Shown: piece by piece, positions 1 through 5,149 of the stretch
Position numbering within the stretch: the stretch's first letter is position 1
Layout: the number at the start of each line of letters is the position of its first letter
Assembly (NCBI GenBank): GCA_905214605.1
Contig: CAJMMY010000077.1
Span: 1-5,845, forward strand
Direction: 5' to 3'
Length of the DNA stretch: 5,845 nt
Source of the DNA: an uncultured bacterium
Lineage (GTDB): Bacteria; Bacillota_A; Clostridia; Oscillospirales; Oscillospiraceae
The notes under the pieces: generated by a model
The model's input: the letters and a program-made list of their open reading frames with translations, nothing else
Databases searched by the model: none
What the model was told of the DNA's origin: nothing
Program-made: the position numbers and the translations under genes

Positions 1-214
1 CCGCGTAACCGTGATTGCAACCGGTTTCGAGGACCCCACCGAAAGCGGCAAGCCCGCACAGGCAGCCGCAGAAGTCAAGCCTGTGGAGAAAGCCTCCGGT
101 CTGTTCTCCACAGCAACCGCTGCACAGAAAGAGGCTGAGCCTGCTCCCGCAACCGGTGCGCAGGAGGGCGAAGATCCTTTCGACAGCATCTTCAAAATCT
201 TTAATTCCAAATAA
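1..214 (+). CDS. ftsZ: Cell division protein FtsZ, C-terminal end (5' truncated)
   Basis: Only the last ~70 residues are present; the reading frame enters from the left edge (first whole codon at base 2) and stops at TAA 212-214. The opening RVTVIATGF is the hallmark final strand of the FtsZ tubulin-like C-terminal domain. It is followed by ~45 residues rich in Ala, Pro, Glu and Thr, as expected for the disordered FtsZ linker, and then the terminal DPFDSIFKIFNSK, which occupies the place of the conserved C-terminal peptide that binds FtsA, SepF or ZipA. FtsZ is the GTP-dependent ring-forming protein of cytokinesis; its GTPase part lies upstream of the window. The tail lacks the usual IPxFLR-like core, having SIFKIF instead (see findings). 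The GTG at 11 is an internal Val codon, not a start. Identification is strong despite the short piece. Confidence 0.93.
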   Translation, partial: RVTVIATGFEDPTESGKPAQAAAEVKPVEKASGLFSTATAAQKEAEPAPATGAQEGEDPFDSIFKIFNSK

Positions 215-237
215 TGAGCTGTCTTTGACAGAATAAT

Positions 238-281
238 TGCAGCGGCACGTTCCGGATTAAGGAACGTGCCGCTGCAGTTTT
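238..281 (+). terminator. Intrinsic terminator after ftsZ
   Basis: A perfect 16-bp GC-rich stem (238-253 pairs with 261-276) with a 7-base loop GGATTAA and a short T run at 278-281. It lies 23 bases after the ftsZ stop. The T tract is short (TTTT), so termination may be incomplete, but the stem is very stable. Confidence 0.8.
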
Positions 282-312
282 ATAGTCGGCCATTTGTTCA
301 TCACTCTTTCAA

Positions 313-398
313 ATTGACCAGTATCGCGGTCAATATTTTCCGAAAGCATAACATACAATGAATGCAATTGCAACCAATACTGGTCAAAAATGTTATGC
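313..398 (+). promoter_or_regulatory. Candidate operator/promoter region of the XRE regulator
   Basis: Several symmetrical elements are packed just upstream of the helix-turn-helix gene. ATTGACC (313-319) and GGTCAAT (328-334) form a 7-bp palindrome with an 8-bp centre. TTGACCAGTAT (314-324) recurs inverted at 377-387, and GCATAACAT (346-354) recurs inverted at 390-398. A -10-like TACAAT is at 354-359, but no convincing -35 lies 16-18 bp upstream. Short dyads of this size are typical of XRE repressor operators, so autoregulation is the simplest reading. The repeats are seen directly; their role is inferred. Confidence 0.5.
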
Positions 399-409
399 GA
401 GGAAAGCGT

Positions 410-658
410 ATGGAGCAGAAAATCAGGCGAGATAGAAATATGGGAGATAATCTGCGCCGACTGCGGAATGACAGCGGATTGTCGCAAGAACGGCTGTGCG
501 CGGAGTTGCAGCGCCGCGGCTGTGATATTGGGCGGACAACCTATGCAAAGTATGAGGCAGGAGAGCTGAATATTCGCGCCAGTGTTCTGATTGAACTGAA
601 AAAACTTTATAACTGTTCCTATGACGAATTCTTCGTTGGCTTGGAAGACGCGGAGTGA
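410..658 (+). CDS. XRE-family helix-turn-helix transcriptional regulator, 82 aa
   Basis: A small DNA-binding protein consisting almost wholly of one Cro/C1-type helix-turn-helix domain (about residues 12-75). GDNLRRLRNDSGLSQERLC gives helices 1-2, RTTYAKYEAGELNI the recognition helix and turn, and the C-terminal LKKLYNCSYDEFF is a common ending in short clostridial XRE regulators. There is no sensor or peptidase domain, so it probably acts as a dimeric repressor. The ATG at 410 is chosen because GAGGAAAG (399-406) lies at correct spacing. An upstream in-frame ATG at 362 would place 16 extra residues across the inverted repeats, and an ATG at 440 lacks a good ribosome binding site. The gene stands alone between two terminators, so its target is either itself or genes elsewhere; nothing shows that it controls its neighbours. 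Confidence 0.85.
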   Translation: MEQKIRRDRNMGDNLRRLRNDSGLSQERLCAELQRRGCDIGRTTYAKYEAGELNIRASVLIELKKLYNCSYDEFFVGLEDAE

Positions 659-700
659 TGGATTCCGCGGGGTGCGCAGCCACAACGGAGCAGAAACAAC

Positions 701-731
701 AAAAAGAGCTCGATGCGTCGAGCTCTTTTTC
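701..731. terminator. Bidirectional intrinsic terminator between convergent genes
   Basis: A perfect 13-bp hairpin, AAAAAGAGCTCGA (701-713) and TCGAGCTCTTTTT (718-730), with a 4-base TGCG loop. The A and T runs give a U-tract on either strand. It lies 42 bases past the XRE stop (+) and 19 bases past the kinase stop (-), so it can serve both transcripts. Confidence 0.88.
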
Positions 732-749
732 TTTCCGGGAAATCCATTT

Positions 750-2060
750 TTATTCAATTGGCAGCTGCAGTACAACCTCAAAGATTCCGTTATGCTCTGC
801 GGTTTCAAAGCTGCCGTTGTGATAATCCATAATCCGGCGGCAAGTGTTCAACCCGATGTTGGTGCTCTCCCGATGATTTCGCGCGGGGGAAATGAAGTTT
901 CGCAGCAGCAGCTGGGCTTGATTGCCCGTCCGGCGGAACGCAATGGAGATGGGGCGGGAGCTGTCGGCATATTTTGTCAGATTGGAATAGAGATTATCAA
1001 ATGCCCGGCGGAGCAGGTCCGGGTTGACCTGCACATTCCCCCGCAGCGGCTGAAAGTCGGCGTCCACGGTAAATCCGTCATTTTCCAAGGAAAAGGCATA
1101 CTCATTCCAGAACTGATTGAACAGGGTGTCGGCATCTTGCGTTTCCAAGTCCGGCTGCTCACCGGAGGCAGAATACACCAAGAAATATTCGAACATCTGG
1201 TCTGCCATTGTCTTGATGCGCAGGGTCTGGTCCAGACTTTTTTTGATAAACTGGTGCAGCTGTTCTTCATTTTGGTACTTTCCCCGGTCCATTAGTTCCA
1301 AGTAAGCCAAGAGCGAGGTGAGAGGAGTGCGCAAATCGTGAGACATGGCTGTGACCAACTGTGAACTGGCGGAACGGGTGAGCTCTTCCGTGCGCTGATG
1401 AGCCAGAATGGACTGGCGCATTTGGTCAATGCCGTAAGCCAACTGCCCCAATTCATCGTTGCCCCGAACGGTTACGGGGTATTCCAACGCGCCGCCGGCG
1501 AGAATATCCAGTTCCGATTTCATTTTCTTCACGTAAGCCAGCTTGCGGTGCACCAGAATGATGAAACATACGGAAAACGCCAGAAACGCCGACAGGTAAG
1601 AAACGGCAACCATTACGCTATGGTAGCGGATACTGGCAAAGTAGTACAGAAATGCCTGCACATCGGTGCCGTCGTTGAGAGTCAGTGCAAATTCGCTGTC
1701 GGGATCCTCGTCTTTCAGGTCGCTATTGGAATTGACCGGAGAATGGGCGGGAATGTTCGAAGCAAACAGCCGGTCACCGTCTTTGTAAACGGTCAGATAC
1801 ACCCGCCGCCCTTGATGACACCAGATATTCAGCTGCTGAATTGTGTCCTGGGTAATGTTCTCTTCGGTCACATACTCCTGCAGACCGTCAAACTGCAGCG
1901 AGGCCATTTTTTTCTCAAACGGCTGCCCGTACACCGTGCTATTCAGCAACGCATTGCCCAGATGCAGCATGGCAAAAAACGTCAGTACCGCCACAAGAAT
2001 GGAAATCACCACACCGCACAGCAGCTGTGCGCTGAGGCTGTCGGAAATCTTTTTACCCAA
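750..2060 (-). CDS. Two-component sensor histidine kinase, membrane-bound
   Basis: A sensor kinase that autophosphorylates on His and passes phosphate to the adjacent regulator. With the TTG start at 2060 it has 436 residues: TM1 ~13-34, an extracytoplasmic region ~35-148, TM2 ~149-170, a HAMP linker ~171-223, an H-box MSHDLRTPL with phospho-His 241, and an N-box RRAFDNLYSN (Asn356, Asn360). The ATP-binding end is compact: no DxGxG box is seen, the equivalent place reads LLRNF, and the second glycine box is reduced to STNIGL. The sensor loop carries an acidic cluster (DLKDEDPDSE, ~114-123). TTG 2060 is preferred because it overlaps the regulator stop by only 8 bases and has AAGGGG seven bases ahead. 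An in-frame ATG at 2114 would add 18 residues and a 62-base overlap with weak Shine-Dalgarno support. The signal is unknown; envelope or lipid stress is a guess from context. Confidence 0.92.
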   Translation of the reverse strand: MGKKISDSLSAQLLCGVVISILVAVLTFFAMLHLGNALLNSTVYGQPFEKKMASLQFDGLQEYVTEENITQDTIQQLNIWCHQGRRVYLTVYKDGDRLFASNIPAHSPVNSNSDLKDEDPDSEFALTLNDGTDVQAFLYYFASIRYHSVMVAVSYLSAFLAFSVCFIILVHRKLAYVKKMKSELDILAGGALEYPVTVRGNDELGQLAYGIDQMRQSILAHQRTEELTRSASSQLVTAMSHDLRTPLTSLLAYLELMDRGKYQNEEQLHQFIKKSLDQTLRIKTMADQMFEYFLVYSASGEQPDLETQDADTLFNQFWNEYAFSLENDGFTVDADFQPLRGNVQVNPDLLRRAFDNLYSNLTKYADSSRPISIAFRRTGNQAQLLLRNFISPARNHRESTNIGLNTCRRIMDYHNGSFETAEHNGIFEVVLQLPIE

Positions 2061-2748
2061 TCCGGTACCCCTTTCCCCAGACGGTCTGAATGATGCGGCT
2101 GTTTTGTGGGTCATCGCCCAGTTTCCGGCGGAGATTCCGGATATGCACCATCACCGTATTGTTGGAGGAATAGAAGTAGGGCTCCTCCCAAACCGCCTCG
2201 TAAATATTCTGAACGGTGAAAATCTTTTTCGGGTGGGACGCCAGCAAATACAAAATTCCATATTCCGTACTGGTGAGGGAAACCTCTTCCTCATTGACCC
2301 GGACCAAGCACTGGTCGGGGTCGATTTCAATGGTGCCGCAGCAGCGAATCAGATTGCTCTGTTCCGCGGCTTTTGCACCGTAAACGCAGTAACGGCGCAG
2401 CATGGCTTTTACCCGGGAAATCAGCTCCGAATAGGAAAAGGGCTTGACCAGATAATCGTCTCCGCCGACGGAAAAGCCCATGGATTTGTCGGAATCCTGC
2501 GCTTTTGCGGTGAGAAACAGAATGGGCACAGCGGAATTCTTCCGCATTTCGGCGCAGGCGGCATAGCCGTTCAAGCCGGGCATCATCACGTCCAGAATCA
2601 CAAGGTCCACAGAGCTGTTCAGCAGCTCCAATGCGGTATCGCCGCTGTCTGCCTCAATGACCCGGTAACCCTCTCCGGTGAGCAGCAGCCGCAGCACTTC
2701 CCGGATTTCCGGGTCATCATCGACTACCAGAATCGTTCTTGATTCCAT
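2053..2748 (-). CDS. OmpR/PhoB-family response regulator
   Basis: A 231-residue DNA-binding response regulator. The receiver domain (~1-118) has the acidic pocket D10-D12, phospho-acceptor Asp53 (in LVILDVMMPG), Thr80 and Lys102 (in LVKPFS). The C-terminal winged helix (~133-230) shows LTSTEYGILYLLA, the VMVHIRNLRRKLGDDP recognition region and the closing TVWGKGYRIG. All phosphotransfer residues are intact, so it should be a working phospho-switch. The ATG at 2748 is preceded by GAGGAG (minus strand, 2763-2758) at 9 bases. It is the first gene of a minus-strand operon with the kinase and diverges from pssA. Family members bind tandem direct repeats about one helical turn apart, and such repeats lie in the shared upstream region (2823-2857). 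It is therefore likely autoregulatory and a candidate controller of the phospholipid operon. Confidence 0.95.
   Translation of the reverse strand: MESRTILVVDDDPEIREVLRLLLTGEGYRVIEADSGDTALELLNSSVDLVILDVMMPGLNGYAACAEMRKNSAVPILFLTAKAQDSDKSMGFSVGGDDYLVKPFSYSELISRVKAMLRRYCVYGAKAAEQSNLIRCCGTIEIDPDQCLVRVNEEEVSLTSTEYGILYLLASHPKKIFTVQNIYEAVWEEPYFYSSNNTVMVHIRNLRRKLGDDPQNSRIIQTVWGKGYRIG
2068..2073 (-). promoter_or_regulatory. Ribosome binding site deciding the TTG start of the kinase
   Basis: On the minus strand AAGGGG lies within the last codons of the response regulator (Lys-Gly), followed by 7 bases and TTG at 2060-2058. The TTG sits 5 bases before the regulator stop TAA (2055-2053). This arrangement favours translational coupling and is better than the weak context before ATG 2114. 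Confidence 0.6.
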
Positions 2749-2781
2749 AATTGTACGCTCCTCATCATATCAATGCCCTCT

Positions 2782-2810
2782 ATTATAGCGGATTTTTCCT
2801 GCCGTGAATA
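2782..2810 (-). promoter_or_regulatory. Candidate promoter of the two-component operon
   Basis: On the minus strand a perfect TATAAT (2787-2782) lies 17 bases after TATTCA (2810-2805), which matches the TTGACA consensus at only 3 of 6 positions. Transcription would begin near 2775, giving a short leader that holds the GAGGAG site. The poor -35 next to upstream repeats suggests activator help. Confidence 0.6.
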
Positions 2811-2822
2811 GACATTTTTCCC

Positions 2823-2857
2823 GGAATCTTAAAGGAATTCTTCAGAATTCTTAAGAT
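2823..2857. promoter_or_regulatory. Tandem direct repeats, probable response-regulator binding site
   Basis: Three consecutive near-identical units, GGAATCTTAAA (2823), GGAATTCTTCA (2834) and AGAATTCTTAA (2844), start 11 and 10 bases apart, i.e. on one DNA face. OmpR/PhoB-type regulators typically bind such direct repeats as tandem head-to-tail dimers. The block ends 8 bp before the candidate -35 of the pssA operon and starts 12 bp beyond the -35 of the divergent regulator operon, so one site could act on both. The repeats are visible; binding is inferred. Confidence 0.6.
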
Positions 2858-2865
2858 GTTCAACA

Positions 2866-2894
2866 TAGAGATATTCAGAAATATGGTCTATACT
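2866..2894 (+). promoter_or_regulatory. Candidate promoter of the pssA-psd-PAP2 operon
   Basis: TAGAGA (2866-2871, 4 of 6 matches) and TATACT (2889-2894, 5 of 6) are separated by 17 bases. The predicted start is near 2901, about 26 bases before the pssA ATG, leaving room for the AAGGAGAG ribosome binding site (2913-2920). Confidence 0.55.
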
Positions 2895-2926
2895 GGCAAA
2901 CAGAGTGTACACAAGGAGAGATAGAG

Positions 2927-3550
2927 ATGTTAGGTGTTTACAATTATACAGTCATTTTAACGTATATCGGTATGCTGATGGGCTTTGCCGGCATTGCCGG
3001 CGCAATGGGCGGTCATTTGCACACGGCGCTGCTGTGTCTGATGATGGCCGGATTCTGCGATATGTTTGACGGCAAGGTAGCCTCCACCAAAACCGACCGC
3101 ACCCACCAGGAGAAACGGTTCGGCATTCAGATTGATTCCCTGAGCGACTTGATTTGTTTCGGTGTTCTACCTGCCGTAACCGTGTTTTCCACGGCGAGAA
3201 ACAGCGTTTTGACCTTTGCTGTGGCGGGGCTGTTTGCCCTGTGCGCCTTGGTGCGTCTGGCATGGTTCAATGTGGACGAGGAAGAGCGCCAGAACAGCTG
3301 CGACGACCCCAGAGAGTTTTATCTGGGGCTGCCGGTGACAACGGCGGCATTGTTCCTGCCCACGGTGCTGGGCTTGGGAGAAATATACGGTTGGAATTTG
3401 CAGCTGGCGGGTACTATTGTACTGGTGGCGATGGGCGTGGCATTTCTGACGCCGTTTCAGCTGAAAAAACCCCAGACGCCCGGTAAAATCGGTATGATTC
3501 TCTGCGGCTGCTGCGAGCTGCTGATTCTGCTTGTGGGGGTGAAAATGTGA
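2927..3550 (+). CDS. pssA: CDP-diacylglycerol-serine O-phosphatidyltransferase (phosphatidylserine synthase)
   Basis: An integral membrane enzyme of the CDP-alcohol phosphatidyltransferase family that joins serine to CDP-diacylglycerol, giving phosphatidylserine and CMP. The 207-residue protein has the metal-binding core D45xxD48G...G66xxxD70xxxD74, with DMFDG and GIQIDSLSD clearly visible. Two motifs point to the serine enzyme rather than the glycerophosphate one: RLAWFNV (110-116; usually RLARFNV) and YLGLPVTTAA (132-141; usually xxGLPxPxAA). Hydrophobic helices fill the rest. Two oddities stand out: the usual AR after DGxx is Ala52-Ser53, and the loop to Gly66 is about four residues longer than the textbook pattern. 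AAGGAGAG eight bases upstream supports the ATG. The following psd begins inside its stop codon, and the product of one is the substrate of the next, which firmly supports the assignment. Confidence 0.92.
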   Translation: MLGVYNYTVILTYIGMLMGFAGIAGAMGGHLHTALLCLMMAGFCDMFDGKVASTKTDRTHQEKRFGIQIDSLSDLICFGVLPAVTVFSTARNSVLTFAVAGLFALCALVRLAWFNVDEEERQNSCDDPREFYLGLPVTTAALFLPTVLGLGEIYGWNLQLAGTIVLVAMGVAFLTPFQLKKPQTPGKIGMILCGCCELLILLVGVKM

Positions 3551-4383
3551 GCGAAAATTCCTCCGCGGTGCAGTTCCTCTACGGCACGGTTGTGGGACGT
3601 GCGCTGCTCAAAGGAATTATGGTGACCCACGGAGACCGGCTTGCGGTATCCTTTCTTCGCTCCCGGTGGTCTCGCCCGGTCATCAAGCCCTATGCCAAGC
3701 GGCACGGAATTCAGCTGGACCCGGAGCAAATGAAATCCTTCCGCACGTACCGGGATTTCTTTGCTCGTACCCGTCCCCAGGTGCCTATGGACATGGAGCC
3801 GACTCATTTAATCAGCCCCTGCGATTCGTGGCTGAGCGCCTATCCCGTTACGGAGCACAGCAGCTTTGCCATCAAAAACTCCCACTATCAGCTGCGGGAT
3901 TTTTTGCAGGACGAGGAATTGGCAGCCCGGTTCCAAGGTGGGGATTGCTTGATTTTTCGGCTGTGCGCCTCGGATTATCACCACTACTGCTACATTGACG
4001 ACGGCTATCAGGGGGAAAACCATTTGATTCCCGGGGTGCTCCACAGCGTACAGCCCATAGCCTGCGAAACCTATCCCGTGTTTGTGCTGAACCGCCGCTG
4101 CTGGACGTTGATGGCAACCCGGAATTTCGGACCGGTGGTGCAAACGGAAATCGGAGCATTGGTGGTGGGGGGCATCAGCAACCCCAGAGAAAACCGCCGC
4201 TTTTCCAAAGGGCAGGAGAAGGGCCATTTTGAATTGGCGGGGTCTACCATTGTGTTACTGTTCCAAAAAGACCAGATTACATTGCGCCCGGAGTTGATGG
4301 AACGGCTTGCCCGTGGCGAGGTGCAGGTCCGGCAGGGCGAATGGATTGGAACCCGGAAATCTACCGGAGGTGATCAACTGTGA
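3547..4383 (+). CDS. psd: Phosphatidylserine decarboxylase proenzyme
   Basis: A pyruvoyl enzyme that decarboxylates phosphatidylserine to phosphatidylethanolamine at the membrane. The 278-residue proenzyme shows family marks in order: TYRDFFAR (67-74); SPCDSW with catalytic Asp93; DYHHYCYIDDG (143-153) with the conserved His145; LHSVQPIA (165-172); FGPVVQTEIGALVVGGI (194-210); and KGHFELAGSTIVLLF with the self-cleavage site Gly232-Ser233. Cleavage would leave a ~232-residue beta chain and a 46-residue alpha chain whose N-terminal Ser233 becomes the pyruvoyl group. The cleavage tripeptide context is AGST, a variant of LGST/GGST that keeps the essential Gly-Ser. The GTG start lies in GTGA shared with the pssA stop (4-base overlap), behind GGGGGTGA, implying translational coupling. 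The D-H-S set is complete, so activity is expected. Confidence 0.95.
   Translation: MSENSSAVQFLYGTVVGRALLKGIMVTHGDRLAVSFLRSRWSRPVIKPYAKRHGIQLDPEQMKSFRTYRDFFARTRPQVPMDMEPTHLISPCDSWLSAYPVTEHSSFAIKNSHYQLRDFLQDEELAARFQGGDCLIFRLCASDYHHYCYIDDGYQGENHLIPGVLHSVQPIACETYPVFVLNRRCWTLMATRNFGPVVQTEIGALVVGGISNPRENRRFSKGQEKGHFELAGSTIVLLFQKDQITLRPELMERLARGEVQVRQGEWIGTRKSTGGDQL
4366..4373 (+). promoter_or_regulatory. Strong ribosome binding site for the PAP2 gene inside psd
   Basis: GGAGGTGA within the last codons of psd is followed by 6 bases and then GTG at 4380. GGAGGTGATC is close to a full complement of the 16S rRNA 3' end, so it fixes this start and suggests robust independent initiation in addition to coupling. 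Confidence 0.7.
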
Positions 4384-5033
4384 AGCTACGAGCGCTGCTG
4401 CGCACCATTCCCCGTCGGGCGGTGGTTCTGCCGTTGGGGGCGCTGCTTTGGAATCAGCTGATCTACCAGGGTGCGTTCCTGCTGTGCGCCAACCGAACCC
4501 ATTACGATTTGTCTCTGCCCTTGGACCATATGATTCCGTTGATTCCGTGGACGGTGGCGATTTATTTCGGCTGCTTTGCATTTTGGGCAGTTCACTATGT
4601 GATGATTGCGTGGCGGGGAGAGGAAACGATGGTGCGGTTTTTCGCGGCTGACTTTTGGTCCAAAGCTGTTTGTTTCGTGATCTTCCTGCTGTTTCCCACG
4701 ATGATTGTCCGACCGGAGGTAACGGGAACCGGGTTCTGGAGCTTTGTAATGAGGTTCCTTTACCGGATTGACCAGCCCTATAATCTGTTTCCCTCCATTC
4801 ATTGCCTGCTTGCCGTGCTGTGTTGGCTGAGCGTACGAAAGGACGAGAAAATCCCGGAATGGTACCGGACTTTGACATTGCTGTTTGCGGTTGCCGTTTG
4901 TATTTCTACCTTGACCACCCGGCAGCATGTACTGGCAGATGTATTCGGCGGAACGCTGTTGGCAGTGGTATCCTGGTGGGCAACAAAACGGGTTCCTTTG
5001 ACCAGAACCAGAAAATTGTTCGACAGAATCTGA
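4380..5033 (+). CDS. PAP2-superfamily membrane phosphatase/phosphotransferase
   Basis: A 217-residue polytopic membrane protein with about five or six hydrophobic helices. The active-site signature is visible: FPSIH (137-141) matches the second PAP2 motif (PSxH), and TTRQHVLADVFGG (179-191) matches the third, with His183 as likely nucleophile, Asp187 as its partner and Arg181 for phosphate binding. RP at 111-112 may stand for the first motif (KxxxxxxRP). The RIDQPYNLFPSIH lead-in and compact RQHxxxD resemble the branch containing inositol-phosphorylceramide synthase-like proteins more than undecaprenyl pyrophosphate phosphatases. The substrate cannot be read from sequence; candidates are phosphatidic acid, lipid pyrophosphates, or headgroup transfer using PE or a related lipid. 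It is the third gene of the operon, overlapping psd by GTGA, and is followed directly by a terminator, so it is dedicated to this pathway. Family assignment is strong, function open. Confidence 0.88.
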   Translation: MKLRALLRTIPRRAVVLPLGALLWNQLIYQGAFLLCANRTHYDLSLPLDHMIPLIPWTVAIYFGCFAFWAVHYVMIAWRGEETMVRFFAADFWSKAVCFVIFLLFPTMIVRPEVTGTGFWSFVMRFLYRIDQPYNLFPSIHCLLAVLCWLSVRKDEKIPEWYRTLTLLFAVAVCISTLTTRQHVLADVFGGTLLAVVSWWATKRVPLTRTRKLFDRI

Positions 5034-5075
5034 AAGACCACTTTTGCAGAATTTTGCAAAAAGTGGTCTTTTTTT
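5033..5075 (+). terminator. Intrinsic terminator of the pssA-psd-PAP2 operon
   Basis: AAAGACCACTTTTGCA (5033-5048) pairs with TGCAAAAAGTGGTCTTT (5055-5071) with one bulged A and a 6-base loop, ending in a run of seven T (5069-5075). It begins on the last base of the PAP2 stop codon. Confidence 0.92.
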
Positions 5076-5077
5076 AC

Positions 5078-5105
5078 ATGACATTGAGGAAGATTGTGTT
5101 ATAAT
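5078..5105 (+). promoter_or_regulatory. Promoter of the glycerophosphodiester phosphodiesterase gene
   Basis: ATGACA (5078-5083, 5 of 6) and a perfect TATAAT (5100-5105) are separated by 16 bases, with TG at 5097-5098 forming an extended -10. It lies directly after the previous terminator, so the next gene is an independent transcription unit. Start predicted near 5112. Confidence 0.8.
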
Positions 5106-5109
5106 ACCT

Positions 5110-5135
5110 CCGGTGCGAAGAAACAGATGCACCGG
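5110..5135 (+). promoter_or_regulatory. Inverted repeat at the predicted transcript start of the phosphodiesterase gene
   Basis: CCGGTGC (5110-5116) and GCACCGG (5129-5135) are perfect 7-bp arms with a 12-base spacer. CCT (5107-5109) could additionally pair with AGG (5138-5140) in the Shine-Dalgarno sequence if the RNA started early enough. It may be a 5' stabilising hairpin, a translation-limiting fold, or a repressor operator overlapping the start point. Confidence 0.45.
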
Positions 5136-5149
5136 TTAGGAGAATTTGC

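Noticed and set aside
238..409. Possible CRISPR or mobile-element end in the repeat-rich region before the XRE gene
   Set aside because: Repeats are single inverted pairs of 7-16 bp rather than regularly spaced direct repeats; there is no transposase, no target-site duplication and no integrase nearby.
257..808. Minus-strand open frame of about 183 codons opposite the XRE gene
   Set aside because: It runs through the bidirectional terminator and the palindromic region and overlaps the kinase 3' end; the XRE protein on the other strand is a clear family member.
621..1295. Plus-strand open frame overlapping the end of the XRE gene and the kinase C-terminus
   Set aside because: It begins inside the XRE gene, runs through the bidirectional terminator and lies antisense to the kinase catalytic domain.
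1843..2742. Plus-strand open frame of about 299 codons opposite the response regulator and kinase start
   Set aside because: It is a mirror of two highly conserved minus-strand genes, and no domain is recognisable.
2749..2926. Possible riboswitch between the divergent operons
   Set aside because: The predicted leaders are only about 26 bases each, too short for an aptamer, and no known riboswitch core was recognised.
4386..5132. Long open frame on the minus strand (about 248 codons) opposite the PAP2 gene
   Set aside because: It is antisense to a gene with clear motifs, gives a low-complexity-like product with no recognisable domain, has no ribosome binding site of note and crosses a strong terminator.
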